Below are positions 1-9,492 of a stretch of DNA of 64,000 nt, one piece after another (positions within the stretch are counted from its first letter, which is position 1; the number at the start of each line of letters is the position of its first letter). The DNA lies in contig NZ_CP041091.1 in assembly GCF_006494815.1 (NCBI RefSeq), forward strand, positions 2,618,501 to 2,682,500, given 5' to 3'. Source of the DNA: Nocardioides sambongensis (GTDB taxonomy: Bacteria; Actinomycetota; Actinomycetes; Propionibacteriales; Nocardioidaceae). The notes below the pieces were generated by a model. It was given only the letters and a program-made list of their open reading frames with translations, did not search any database and had not been told where the DNA came from. The position numbers and the translations under genes were made by a program.

Positions 1-56
1 GGGGTGGGTGATACCGCTGCCGACCGGGAAGGGGGTTGCGGCGGCGTGGCGCCTGC

Positions 57-2408
57 TCATGGCGCGAGCGGCCGGAGGGCGGCCAGCAGCTCGGCCCGGG
101 TGCCCGCCCCGACCTTGGTGCGGATCCGGGCGACGTGGTGCTCGATGGTCTTCGGGGACAGGAACAGCTGAGCGCCGATCTCCTTGTGGGTCTGGCCGGC
201 CAGGACCAGGCGCGCCACCTCGATCTCCCGCTCGGAGAGCAGGCTGGTGGGGTCGTCCGCCGGGGACCCCGCGGCGGACGACAGCGCCTGGTGCCCAGGG
301 TCCGGGGTGCCCAGGTCCCGGGCGCGGGAGAGCAGCCGCCGGGCGACGGCCGCGTCGCCGGTGCGGATCGCCGTGTGCCCGCACAGCCGCGATGCCTCCC
401 ACGGCAGTCCGACGGCGACCAGGCCCTCGGCCGCCGCCGACACCTGTGCCTCCTCCACCTCGGCCCGCAGGGCGGCCGCCCACAACGCGGCCGCTCGCGC
501 CTGGGCCCGTGGGCGGAGGGCACCGTGCGCGGGCAGCGCCCGTGCCGCCGCCGCAGCGGCGGGCGCGTCCTCCACCGCGATCGCCGCCTGCAGCCGGGTC
601 CAGGCGACCACGGCCTGCCAGGCGGGGGGCCGGCCCAGCCGGTCCAGGACGGTGTCGAGGTCGTCGGGCACCGCGTGGTCCGGCTCGCCCAGCCGGGCTC
701 CCGCGACGAGCAGCTCCTCGAGCGGCTCCGCGACGAGCAGGTCCACCGCACGACGGGCCAGCACCGGCCTCGCGACGGACCAGGCCGAGCGCAGCTGGGA
801 CGCCTCGCCGCTGCGCCGGGCGAGGCCTGCGGTCAGCGCCGCGACCAGCAGCGCCTCGCGGCCCGGGAGCGACGCCGCGCCCACCCGTGCCAGCTCCTCC
901 CGCGCGGTGTCCGGCCGCCCGCCCCGCAGGCGCACCCAGGCCAGCAGCAACCGGTGCCGCACCCCGCCGTGCGGCCCGTTCAGGCCGGCGGCGCAGGCAC
1001 GCTTCAGCAGGTGCTCCGCCGTCGCCGGGTCCCCGGCGGCGACCGCCGCCAGCGCCCCGATCGCGTGGGGTGTGTCGGGCAGCAGCAGGTGCGGCGAGGC
1101 CTCGAGTGCCTCCGCGGCCTCGATCAGCAGCGGCACCGCCCGGTCCGGGGTCGCCAGCTCGAGCGCCGCACCGGCGAGCAGCCGCGCGGCGTGCGGGGCA
1201 TCGCGGGCCGCCTCGCGGGCCGCCTCGCGGGCCGCCTCGCGGGCCGGCTCGAGCGACCCGGTCGCCACCAGCGACGGCACGGCGAGCACGGGCCCCGGCG
1301 TACCGGCGGCCACGAGCAGCTCGGCCGCGCGTGCGGCCCGCCCCTGGTGCGCCGCAGCGATCCCGGCCACGACCGCCATCGGCGCCGCCTCCGCACTGCC
1401 CGCCGGTACGTCGAGGGCCGGCGCCCGGCCCAGCCGCAGGGCCGCCTCCGCCCGGCCCACCACCAGCTCCGCGGGATCGGCTCCGCAGGCGAGCGCGAGG
1501 TCGTACCAGCCGTCGGCGTCGCCGGGATCGGGGTGGCGCTGCGCCTGCCCCGCCGCGAGGTACGTCGCCGCCGCGGTGGGTGAGCGGCCGCCGGCGGCCC
1601 GCAGGTGCTCGGCCGCCGCCACCGGGTCGTAGGTCGCCAGGGACCGGGCCAGGGCGTCGTGGCCGTCGCGGAGCTCGGTCGGGGTCGCCAGTGCGAGCAC
1701 TGCCTCGGCGACCGCGGGGAGGAGGCGGTCCTCCTCCGCGGTGAGCAGACCGGCGTCGCGCAGCTCGCGCAGCACCCCCGCGAACCGGTCCGGCTCCAGG
1801 CCGATCGCCCGCGCGATCACGTCGTCCACCGCGTCGGCGTGCAGCGCGAGCAGTCTCGCGAGCGGCTCGGCGCCGCTGCGCGCCAGCTGGCGGGCGACGC
1901 GGGAGGCGAGGTGCGCGCTGTCGTCGGCGGCCATCGCGACCACCAGTGCCGGTCGCCCCGCGGTGGCGCCGTGCACCGCCGTGGCGCGGTCCGGGTCCAC
2001 CGGGTGACCGCACACCCGGGCCAGCGTCGCCGCCACCTCGGCCGGCACCAGCGGTCCGAGCTGCTCCACCCGCCCGGAGGCCGCGATCGCGGCATCCAGC
2101 TCCGCCAGCTGCGGCGAGACGAGGCTCGGCCGCCTGCTCAGCAGCGCCGGCACCCCGCTGCGGACGGCGGCCGCGAGCAGCTCCAGCACCGGTGCCGACA
2201 TCCGGTGGGCGTCGTCCAGCAGGAGCACCGCCCCGCCCTGGCGGGCCCGCTCCACCGCATCGCGCGCCTGCGCGGGGTCGGCGCCGGTGTCCAGCGCCTC
2301 GCACGGGCGACCGCGGGCGAGCTCGTCCAGCCGATGGGTGCGACCGGCGCCATCGACGCCCACCACCGCCACGTGCACCGGCCTCGGAGTGTCCCCGCCC
2401 GAGGGCAT
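57..2408 (-). CDS. LuxR-family (LAL-type) transcriptional regulator
   Basis: A large regulator of the LAL type: an N-terminal ATPase-like module, a long helical middle and a C-terminal LuxR helix-turn-helix. The extreme C-terminus reads LLSEREIEVARLVLAGQTHK and continues with a typical HTH recognition helix (LSPKTIEHHVARI). Near the N-terminus VVGVDGAGRTHRL replaces a canonical GxxxxGKT, so the Walker A Lys is missing and nucleotide binding is doubtful; a Walker B-like LLLDDAH follows. The middle is Ala-rich and TPR-like. I chose the ATG at 2408, which has a GGTGG about 10 nt upstream; an in-frame ATG at 2453 would add 15 residues. It lies downstream of groEL on the same strand, behind a terminator hairpin, so it is probably transcribed on its own. 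Its target is unknown. Confidence 0.85.
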   Translation of the reverse strand: MPSGGDTPRPVHVAVVGVDGAGRTHRLDELARGRPCEALDTGADPAQARDAVERARQGGAVLLLDDAHRMSAPVLELLAAAVRSGVPALLSRRPSLVSPQLAELDAAIAASGRVEQLGPLVPAEVAATLARVCGHPVDPDRATAVHGATAGRPALVVAMAADDSAHLASRVARQLARSGAEPLARLLALHADAVDDVIARAIGLEPDRFAGVLRELRDAGLLTAEEDRLLPAVAEAVLALATPTELRDGHDALARSLATYDPVAAAEHLRAAGGRSPTAAATYLAAGQAQRHPDPGDADGWYDLALACGADPAELVVGRAEAALRLGRAPALDVPAGSAEAAPMAVVAGIAAAHQGRAARAAELLVAAGTPGPVLAVPSLVATGSLEPAREAAREAAREAARDAPHAARLLAGAALELATPDRAVPLLIEAAEALEASPHLLLPDTPHAIGALAAVAAGDPATAEHLLKRACAAGLNGPHGGVRHRLLLAWVRLRGGRPDTAREELARVGAASLPGREALLVAALTAGLARRSGEASQLRSAWSVARPVLARRAVDLLVAEPLEELLVAGARLGEPDHAVPDDLDTVLDRLGRPPAWQAVVAWTRLQAAIAVEDAPAAAAAARALPAHGALRPRAQARAAALWAAALRAEVEEAQVSAAAEGLVAVGLPWEASRLCGHTAIRTGDAAVARRLLSRARDLGTPDPGHQALSSAAGSPADDPTSLLSEREIEVARLVLAGQTHKEIGAQLFLSPKTIEHHVARIRTKVGAGTRAELLAALRPLAP
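1201..1248. repeat. In-frame 12-bp tandem repeat, four copies
   Basis: The unit TCGCGGGCCGCC occurs three times exactly (1201-1236) and a fourth time with one change (1237-1248). It lies inside the LuxR regulator gene, where it encodes repeated A-R-E-A residues in the helical middle region. Because the unit is 12 bp, copy-number changes would keep the frame. It may be a variable-number site. Confidence 0.85.
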
Positions 2409-2481
2409 ACCCGAGTATCCACCTGTCGGTCCGCGGCCGCACCCCGGATTCATCGCGGGCTCGGCGCCCCGACGACGCCAG

Positions 2482-2512
2482 AACGGCCCCGGTCGCGAGG
2501 ACCGGGGCCGTT
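2482..2512 (-). terminator. Terminator hairpin downstream of groEL
   Basis: Arms AACGGCCCCGGTC and GACCGGGGCCGTT pair perfectly over 13 bp around a 5-nt loop. The hairpin starts about 50 bp past the groEL stop codon and ahead of the LuxR gene on the same strand. The T tail is poor, as is usual in high-GC actinobacteria. Confidence 0.8.
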
Positions 2513-2561
2513 CGGGTGGTGCTGCGTGCTGTCGCCCCTCAGCGGAGCGACGGGCGCTGGA

Positions 2562-4211
<1,650 letters not shown>

Positions 4212-4325
4212 TCACGCAGTCGAGTCGTGGTGATCCGGTTCGCTGCCCGCGACGGACGGCCAGGCCGAACCGGTGGTCCCTTCCCACCGACGCTGCTGAC
4301 CTCAACTCCCCGGACCGGGGTCTGG

Positions 4326-4352
4326 TTGTCACTCTCCTGAGGAGAGTGCCAG
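4326..4352 (-). promoter_or_regulatory. CIRCE operator, proximal copy
   Basis: TTGTCACTC, 9-nt spacer, GAGTGCCAG. This matches the consensus TTAGCACTC-N9-GAGTGCTAA with substitutions mainly at the outer positions. It lies about 130 bp upstream of the groEL start, downstream of the predicted promoter. HrcA is the expected repressor. Confidence 0.85.
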
Positions 4353-4357
4353 CCTCA

Positions 4358-4386
4358 TGTTTAGCACTCGCCCTAGGCGAGTGCAA
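4358..4386 (-). promoter_or_regulatory. Predicted groEL promoter
   Basis: On the minus strand, TTGCAC (4386-4381) and TAAACA (4363-4358) are separated by exactly 17 bp, giving a good vegetative sigma-type promoter. The distal CIRCE covers its spacer and touches both hexamers, so HrcA binding would exclude RNA polymerase. Confidence 0.65.
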
Positions 4387-4387
4387 G
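4361..4387 (-). promoter_or_regulatory. CIRCE operator, distal copy overlapping the promoter
   Basis: TTAGCACTC, 9-nt spacer GCCCTAGGC, GAGTGCAAG. The left arm is a perfect match to consensus. It is 8 bp from the proximal copy. Confidence 0.95.
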
Positions 4388-4412
4388 CGGGGCCGAGGGC
4401 TGGGACGGTGGA

Positions 4413-5249
4413 TCACGACGCCGGCGGGCGGTGCCCGAACGGCACCTCGTCGCGCTCCCCGAGCGCGGTCAGCATCGAGGGCAGCAGGGCCTTGGCGGTG
4501 CGCTTGTAGCCGAGCGCGCTGGGATGGAACCGGTCGAGGCTGAACATCTCCTCCGGGTTCGTGATGAAGAACGGACCGACCACGTGCGCCAGCGAGACGG
4601 CGTGCGCCCCGCTGCGCACCGCCGCGGCCGCCTGGGCGGCGGCCAGCTGGCGCGACATCCGCGACCCGAGGCTGCGCAACGGCTGGGGCACCGGGCGCAG
4701 CGCCCCGAGGTCCGGGCAGGTGCCGACCACGACCTCGGCGCCGCGCTCCCGCAGCTGCGCGATGGCGGCCTCCAGGTGCCCCGCCGACGTCGCGACCGGG
4801 ACCCGGTGGGTGACGTCGTTGCCACCCACCACGATCACCGCGAGATCGGGGGCGTAGTCGCTCGGCAGCGCCTCCAGCTGACCGGCCAGTGCGGAGCTCT
4901 CCGAGCCGACCACGGCGGCGGTGCGCAGGCGGACCGACCGCTGCAGGCTCCGCGCCAGGCCCCGTGCCAGCCGTCCACCCAGGGTGTCCTTGCGGCGCTC
5001 GGCGCCGAGCCCGGCCGCGATCGAGTCGCCGAGCACGAGCAGGTCGAGCGGGTCGCCGTACGACTTCTTCCAGACGCGGTCGGCGTCGGGGGCCCGCTCC
5101 CCCAGTGGCTTGCCGATCAGGCGGCGCGCCGTGGCGGCCTGCCGGGCGAGCAGGACCCGGGCGCCGCCGACGGCGCCGACGACGAACCCGAGACCGGTCA
5201 CCAGCACGCCGATGAGCACCACCACCCGGGGCGGCGAGGAGACAGGCAT
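4413..5249 (-). CDS. Membrane-anchored SGNH/GDSL hydrolase
   Basis: 278 residues. An N-terminal hydrophobic helix (VVVLIGVLVTGLGFVVGAVG) suggests a membrane anchor with the enzyme outside the cell. The SGNH blocks are clear: GDSIAAGLG carries the nucleophile Ser (block I), VVGGND is block III, and DRFHPSALGY supplies the catalytic Asp-His pair (block V). Members hydrolyse ester bonds of lipids or acylated sugars; the substrate cannot be read from sequence. It lies upstream of groEL on the same strand, but the groEL promoter starts right after its stop, so the two are probably separate transcripts. The ATG at 5249 has only a weak GGTGG close by. Confidence 0.85.
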   Translation of the reverse strand: MPVSSPPRVVVLIGVLVTGLGFVVGAVGGARVLLARQAATARRLIGKPLGERAPDADRVWKKSYGDPLDLLVLGDSIAAGLGAERRKDTLGGRLARGLARSLQRSVRLRTAAVVGSESSALAGQLEALPSDYAPDLAVIVVGGNDVTHRVPVATSAGHLEAAIAQLRERGAEVVVGTCPDLGALRPVPQPLRSLGSRMSRQLAAAQAAAAVRSGAHAVSLAHVVGPFFITNPEEMFSLDRFHPSALGYKRTAKALLPSMLTALGERDEVPFGHRPPAS

Positions 5250-5386
5250 GCCACCGTTTCAACCATGCGGCCCTGAACGGGCCGGGGCGCCGAGGTGTCG
5301 CGGGCGTGGCAGGGCGGTGACCCCTGGGGCGGCCCGGTCCCACGCACGGGCTCGGCCGACCGCTCGGCCGATCCTCGGTCGACCGC

Positions 5387-5848
5387 TCAGCCGACCTCGA
5401 TCTCCGGCTCGTGCCGGACCGGGAAGTTCACCGAGGCGGCGATGAAGCAGTTCTCGGCGGCCTCCCGGTGGAGGGCGCGGGCGGTGTCGACGAGGGTCGC
5501 ATCGGCGATGGTGACCACGGGGCGCAGCAGGACCTCGGTGAAGCGGCCGCCCTGACCGACCTGGCTCAGCGTGCCGGTCGGCCGGTCGGCGTAGGCGGTC
5601 ACCACGACCCCGTGCCGCACGGCGGAGTGCAGGTAGGAGAGCAGGTGGCACTGCGACAGCGCGGCGAGCAGCATCTCCTCGGGGTTCCACCGCGAAGCGT
5701 CGCCCCGGAAGGCGGGGTCGGCGGAGCCCTGCAGGTCCGGCTTCCCGTCGGCGCGGAGCAGCACCTCCCGGCCGTAGTCGCGGTAACCGGCGGTCCCCGC
5801 CCCGCGGTTGCCCTGCCAGGTCACGTCGAGCCGGTAGCGGTGCTCCAT
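5387..5848 (-). CDS. OsmC/Ohr-family peroxiredoxin
   Basis: 153 residues from the ATG at 5848 (MEHRYRLDV); upstream in-frame sequence does not look like protein. The two redox Cys of the family are present, about Cys67 in LSQCHLLSYLH and about Cys134 in AENCFIAASVNFPV. OsmC proteins reduce organic hydroperoxides through this Cys pair using lipoyl or thiol reductants. The central ALSQC helix and the closing RHEPEIEV strand are typical. It is divergent from the acyl-CoA synthetase across about 78 bp that hold a KstR-like palindrome, so both genes could share control. OsmC versus the Ohr subgroup is not certain; the sequence looks more OsmC-like. Confidence 0.88.
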   Translation of the reverse strand: MEHRYRLDVTWQGNRGAGTAGYRDYGREVLLRADGKPDLQGSADPAFRGDASRWNPEEMLLAALSQCHLLSYLHSAVRHGVVVTAYADRPTGTLSQVGQGGRFTEVLLRPVVTIADATLVDTARALHREAAENCFIAASVNFPVRHEPEIEVG

Positions 5849-5895
5849 CCGGCCAGTGTGCCGAAAGGTCCCACTCATCGGGCGCAAACGCTGGC

Positions 5896-5909
5896 GAGAA
5901 CAGGTTCTA
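5896..5909. promoter_or_regulatory. KstR-like palindromic operator
   Basis: GAGAACAGGTTCTA, with perfect AGAAC/GTTCT arms around a 2-bp centre. It fits the mycobacterial steroid-regulator consensus TnnAACnnGTTnnA at every fixed position except the first base. It lies about 18 bp upstream of the acyl-CoA synthetase start. The regulator assignment is inference from the motif. Confidence 0.6.
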
Positions 5910-5926
5910 CTTGGCACCCTGTCCCT

Positions 5927-7536
5927 GTGACCGAGCCCACACAAGCCCCCATCGGCGGGACCGCTGCCCCGCCCGCCCGCTGAACCTCGCCGACGTCCTG
6001 GAAGCGATGGCCGACCGGATCCCCGACCGGATCGCCGTGTTCACCATGGACCGCTCCTACACCTTCGCCGAGATCGACGAGCGCGCCACCCGGTTCGCCA
6101 ACCACCTGGTCTCGCTCGGGGTGCAGCCCGGCGACCACGTCGCGGTGCACTCCCCCAACCGGATCGAGTGGATCGACGCCTTCTACGGCTGCCTCAAGGC
6201 GCGTGCCGTGCCGATCAACATCAACTACAAGTACAAGCACGACGAGCTCGCCTACCTCTACGACAACGCCGACTGCGTCGCCGCGGTGATCGCACCCGAG
6301 TACGCCGCCGCTGTCGACGAGCTCGACCTGCCCACCCTGCGGCACCGGATCATCCTGGGCGAGCAGTACGACGCCGCGCTGGCCGCCGCCTCCGCCGAGC
6401 GCCGGATCACCGGGCGCAGCGGCGACGACCACTACGTGATCTACACCGGCGGCACCACCGGCAACCCCAAGGGCGTGGTGTGGCGCAACGAGGACCTGAT
6501 GCGGGCGGCGCTGAACGCCAGCCGGTTCGGCGCACCGATCGAGTCGGTCGAGGCGCTGGCCGCGGAGGCCGAGGCCAACGAGAACCCGATGGTGCTGCTG
6601 GCCTGCGGCCCGATGATGCACGGCGGCAGCCAGTGGATCCTCGGCAACGGTCACGTCGCCGGCTTCACCGTCTGCCTCTACGACCAGGTCCACTTCGACC
6701 CGGAGGCGATCCTGGACCTGGTCCAGGCCGGCAAGGTGGTCTCGCTGACCTTCCTCGGCGACGCGATGGGACGGCCGGTCGCCGAGGCGATCCTGGCCGA
6801 GCCGGACCGGTGGGACCTGAGCAGCCTGATGGCGGTCTCCAACGGTGCCGCACCGCTCTCCGAGGGCGTGCGGGAGGAGATCCGCAAGGCGCTGCCCGGC
6901 CGGTTCATCCTCGACTCCTACGGCGCCTCGGAGTCGGGCGCGGCCGGCTCGCGGGTCGACGACGGCACCGACGGCGGCACCGCCGCGCCCCAGTTCGACG
7001 TCAACGACCAGGTCGAGGTCTTCACCCCCGACCTGAAGCCGGCCGCGGTCGGCGAGGACGGGATGCTCGCCCGCTCCGGCCCGGTGCCCCTGGGCTACTA
7101 CAAGGACCCGGTGAAGACGGCCGCCACGTTCAAGGAGATCGACGGCGTCCGGTGGGCGATCCCGGGCGACTTCGCCCGCAAGGAGGCGAACGGAAAGATC
7201 TCGGTGCTGGGCCGCGGCTCGGTGTGCATCAACACCGGCGGCGAGAAGGTCCACCCCGAGGAGGTCGAGGGGGTCCTGCTCCGGCACGAGGAGGTCTTCG
7301 ACGCCGTGGTCGTCGGCACCGCCCACGAGCGCTGGGGCCAGCAGGTCACCGCGCTGGTCCAGGTCCGCGACGGCTCGGGGGTCACCGAGGAGGAGCTGCG
7401 GGACCACTGCAAGGCACTCATCTCGAACTACAAGGTGCCGAAGAAGGTCCTCTTCATCGACGAGGTGCCGCGCACCCCGGTGAGCAAGGTCGACTATCCG
7501 GCCAGCGCCGCCCTGGCGGTCGAGCTGCTCGGCTGA
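5927..7536 (+). CDS. Acyl-CoA synthetase (FadD-like, AMP-forming)
   Basis: Activates a carboxylic acid to acyl-AMP and then acyl-CoA. The P-loop YTGGTTGNPKGVVW, the GASESG motif and the C-terminal PVSKVDYP with the catalytic Lys are all present, so the whole ANL fold is intact. The likely start is GTG 5927 (VTEPTQAPIGG). That frame hits a stop at 5981 and the protein resumes as RPLNLADVLEAM in the next frame; one extra C near 5978 joins them (see the frameshift finding). A TTG at 5911 in the main frame is the only other start. No ribosome-binding site precedes the GTG, so the mRNA may be leaderless. The region around GPMMHGGSQW and FLGDAMGRPVAEA resembles FadD17/FadD19-type synthetases acting on bulky or sterol side-chain acids, which agrees with the KstR-like operator, but the substrate is unproven. 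Confidence 0.88.
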
Positions 7537-7567
7537 CCGGAGCCGGTCCACCGGCACGCGTACGTCG

Positions 7568-7598
7568 AGCGCCCCCGTCCTGGCCGGACGGGGGCGCT
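7568..7598. terminator. Bidirectional terminator between fadD and metO
   Basis: Perfect 13-bp arms AGCGCCCCCGTCC and GGACGGGGGCGCT around a 5-nt loop. It lies between two convergent genes, 31 bp past the fadD stop and 29 bp past the metO stop. Confidence 0.85.
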
Positions 7599-7627
7599 CG
7601 TCGTGGTGCTGCGTGGTGCGGAGCGGC

Positions 7628-7906
7628 TCAGCAGCCGCCGGCGACGGCGGGGATCACCGAGATCTGGGTGCCCTCGGGGGTCGGGGTGGCCAGGTCGTCG
7701 AGGAAGCGGACGTCGTCGTTGCCGACGTAGACGTTGACGAAGCGGCGCAGCTTGCCGTCCTCGTCGACCACCCGGCCCTTGATGCCGGCGAACCGGGCGT
7801 CCAGGTCGTCGAGGACCTCGGCCAGCGTGGAGCCCTCGGCGCTGACCTCGGAGTCACCTCCGGTGTAGGTGCGGAGGATGGTGGGGATGCGGACGCTGAC
7901 GGCCAT
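7628..7906 (-). CDS. metO: MetO-like sulfur-carrier protein (MoaD/ThiS fold) ending GGC
   Basis: A 92-residue beta-grasp protein close to mycobacterial CysO: SVRIPTILRTYTGG at the start, RRFVNVYVGNDDVRF in the middle and VIPAVAGGC at the end. Sulfur carriers are adenylated and thiocarboxylated on a C-terminal Gly-Gly. Here one extra Cys follows the GG, so a peptidase, probably a JAMM-type Mec+ homologue, should have to remove it first. It lies 45 bp downstream of the threonine-synthase homologue under the same SAM-I riboswitch. In Streptomyces the matching pair, MetM/MetO, makes homocysteine from O-phosphohomoserine; I assign this gene by that synteny. A role like CysO in cysteine synthesis is the alternative. 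No activating or trimming enzyme is encoded in the window. Confidence 0.8.
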   Translation of the reverse strand: MAVSVRIPTILRTYTGGDSEVSAEGSTLAEVLDDLDARFAGIKGRVVDEDGKLRRFVNVYVGNDDVRFLDDLATPTPEGTQISVIPAVAGGC

Positions 7907-7951
7907 GGTTGTTCCTCTGGTTCTCGGTGGTGGTCTCGGGAGCGGCCTCGC

Positions 7952-9241
7952 TCAGGCGATGCCGGTGGCCTTGAAGGACTCGTAGGTGGGGGCGATCGTG
8001 GCGGCGGCTCCGACCTGGCCCGAGATCGCGTCGAGCGTCTTGAGGCCGTGACCGGTGTTGATCACCACGGTCTCGAGCTCCGGGTCGAGCTGACCGGTCT
8101 CGACCAGCTTGCGGGTGACCGCGACGGTGGTGCCGCCCGCGGTCTCGGTGAAGATCCCCTCGGTCCGGGCGAGCAGCACGATGCCGGCGCGCACCTCGTC
8201 GTCGGTGACCTCCTCGACGGCGCCGCCGGTGCGCCGCGCGATGTCGAGCACGTAGATGCCGTCGGCCGGGTTGCCGATGGCGAGGCTCTTGGCGATGGTG
8301 TCCGGCTTGACCGGGCGGATGGCGTCGGTGCCGGCCTTGAAGGCGGTGGCGACCGGGCCGCAGCCCTCGGCCTGGGCCCCGAAGATCCGGTAGGGCTTGT
8401 CCTCGACGAGGCCCAGCTTGATCAGCTCCTGGAACGCCTTGTCGACCTTGGTCAGCTGGGAGCCCGACGCGACCGGGATCACGATCTGGTCGGGCAGCCG
8501 CCAGCCGAGCTGCTCGGCGATCTCGTAGCCCAGGGTCTTCGAGCCCTCGGCGTAGTAGGGCCGCACGTTGACGTTGACGAAGGCCCAGCCCTCCTCCTCG
8601 CCGGCGATCTCCGAGGCCAGCTTGTTCACGTCGTCGTAGTTGCCGTCCACGGCGACCAGCGACTCGGTGAAGATCGCGGAGTTGACCTGCTTGGGCTGCT
8701 CCAGGTTGGACGGGATGAAGACGACGGTCTTGATCCCGGCCCGGGCGCCGGCGGCGGCCACGGCATTGGCCAGGTTGCCGGTCGAGGGGCAGGCGAAGAC
8801 CTTGGCGTCGAGCTCGCGGGCGGCGCTGAGTGCGCACGCGACGACGCGGTCCTTGAAGGAGTTGGTCGGGTTGGTCGAGTCGTCCTTGACCCAGAGCCGG
8901 GCCAGGCCGAGCTCCGCGGCGAGGTTCTTCGCCTCGAGCAGCCGGGTGAACCCGGGCTCGGTGTTGGGGCTGGCCTCGATGTCGGTGGGCACCGGCAGCA
9001 GCGCCTTGTAGCGCCAGATGTTGCGCGGGCCGGCCTCGATCTCCGCGCGGGTGATCGCGGGGAACTCGTAGGCGATCTCCAGGGGACCGAAGCACTCCGG
9101 ACAGGCGTAGAAGGGGCCGAGGTCCACCCGGTGGCTGCACTCACGGCAGGCGAGGGCGACGGCGTTGCCGAACGCTCCCTCGCGGGGGCCGGTGTTCTCG
9201 GTCGAGGTGGTCTGGTCTGCCTCGGTCACGGCGGCGCTCAT
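7952..9241 (-). CDS. metM: MetM-like homocysteine synthase (threonine synthase homologue)
   Basis: A 429-residue fold-type II PLP enzyme of the threonine-synthase family. An N-terminal zinc ribbon (Cys32, Cys35, Cys47, Cys50) precedes the catalytic domain; the PLP Lys is about Lys130 in NPTNSFKDR, and the phosphate-binding VASGSQL follows. By name alone it is ThrC. However, a SAM-I riboswitch in its leader and the sulfur-carrier gene 45 bp downstream argue that it uses thiocarboxylated MetO to turn O-phosphohomoserine into homocysteine, as MetM does in Streptomyces. The start at 9241 has a perfect AGGAGG 6 nt upstream; an upstream in-frame ATG at 9259 would fall inside the riboswitch. True threonine synthase remains possible; there is no hom or thrB nearby. 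Confidence 0.85.
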   Translation of the reverse strand: MSAAVTEADQTTSTENTGPREGAFGNAVALACRECSHRVDLGPFYACPECFGPLEIAYEFPAITRAEIEAGPRNIWRYKALLPVPTDIEASPNTEPGFTRLLEAKNLAAELGLARLWVKDDSTNPTNSFKDRVVACALSAARELDAKVFACPSTGNLANAVAAAGARAGIKTVVFIPSNLEQPKQVNSAIFTESLVAVDGNYDDVNKLASEIAGEEEGWAFVNVNVRPYYAEGSKTLGYEIAEQLGWRLPDQIVIPVASGSQLTKVDKAFQELIKLGLVEDKPYRIFGAQAEGCGPVATAFKAGTDAIRPVKPDTIAKSLAIGNPADGIYVLDIARRTGGAVEEVTDDEVRAGIVLLARTEGIFTETAGGTTVAVTRKLVETGQLDPELETVVINTGHGLKTLDAISGQVGAAATIAPTYESFKATGIA

Positions 9242-9254
9242 GGATTTCCTCCTT

Positions 9255-9388
9255 CTCATCTGCCCCGGCGCGTCCTTCGCGGCGGGTCGGATTTGGCACC
9301 GTTTCCACGTCCGTCGCGTCAGCGACGGGGAGTTCGTGGCGGTTGCCGGGACTTCATCGGGCCGTTCCCTCAGTCCCTCTGGATGAGC
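9255..9388 (-). ncRNA. SAM-I (S-box) riboswitch
   Basis: On the minus strand the conserved S-box elements occur in order: CTCATCCAGAG, then GGGACTGAGGGAACGGCCC, GATGAAGTCCCGGCAACC, GGTGCCAAATCC, and the closing strand GATGAG. CTCATC (9387-9382) pairs with GATGAG (9260-9255) to form P1. The 3' P1 strand ends 1 nt before the AGGAGG of metM, so SAM binding probably controls access to the ribosome-binding site rather than a terminator. This ties metMO to methionine/SAM status. Confidence 0.93.
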
Positions 9389-9394
9389 ACGCTC

Positions 9395-9423
9395 AGACTA
9401 CGGGCGGTCGTCGCGGGACCGAA
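9395..9423 (-). promoter_or_regulatory. Possible promoter of the riboswitch-metM-metO transcript
   Basis: Minus-strand TAGTCT (9400-9395) is a good actinobacterial -10 and sits just ahead of the aptamer. TTCGGT lies 17 bp upstream as a weak -35. Confidence 0.4.
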
Positions 9424-9492
9424 ATCGAGATCCCAGCATCCGATACTCGCGTCCGGATGATGGGACAAGGCGGTGGCTGGCAGGCGGTGGGG

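Noticed and set aside
1201..1248. CRISPR or short-spaced repeat array
   Set aside because: The repeats are contiguous 12-bp coding units without spacers and there are no cas genes.
8..1744. A 578-codon open frame on the plus strand
   Set aside because: It is antisense to the LuxR gene and its translation is Arg/Pro/Ala noise typical of high-GC shadow frames.
5875..7557. A 560-codon minus-strand frame
   Set aside because: Antisense shadow of the acyl-CoA synthetase.
7952..9241. Plain threonine synthase (thrC)
   Set aside because: Not fully excluded, but the SAM-I riboswitch and adjacent sulfur carrier favour MetM, and hom/thrB are absent.
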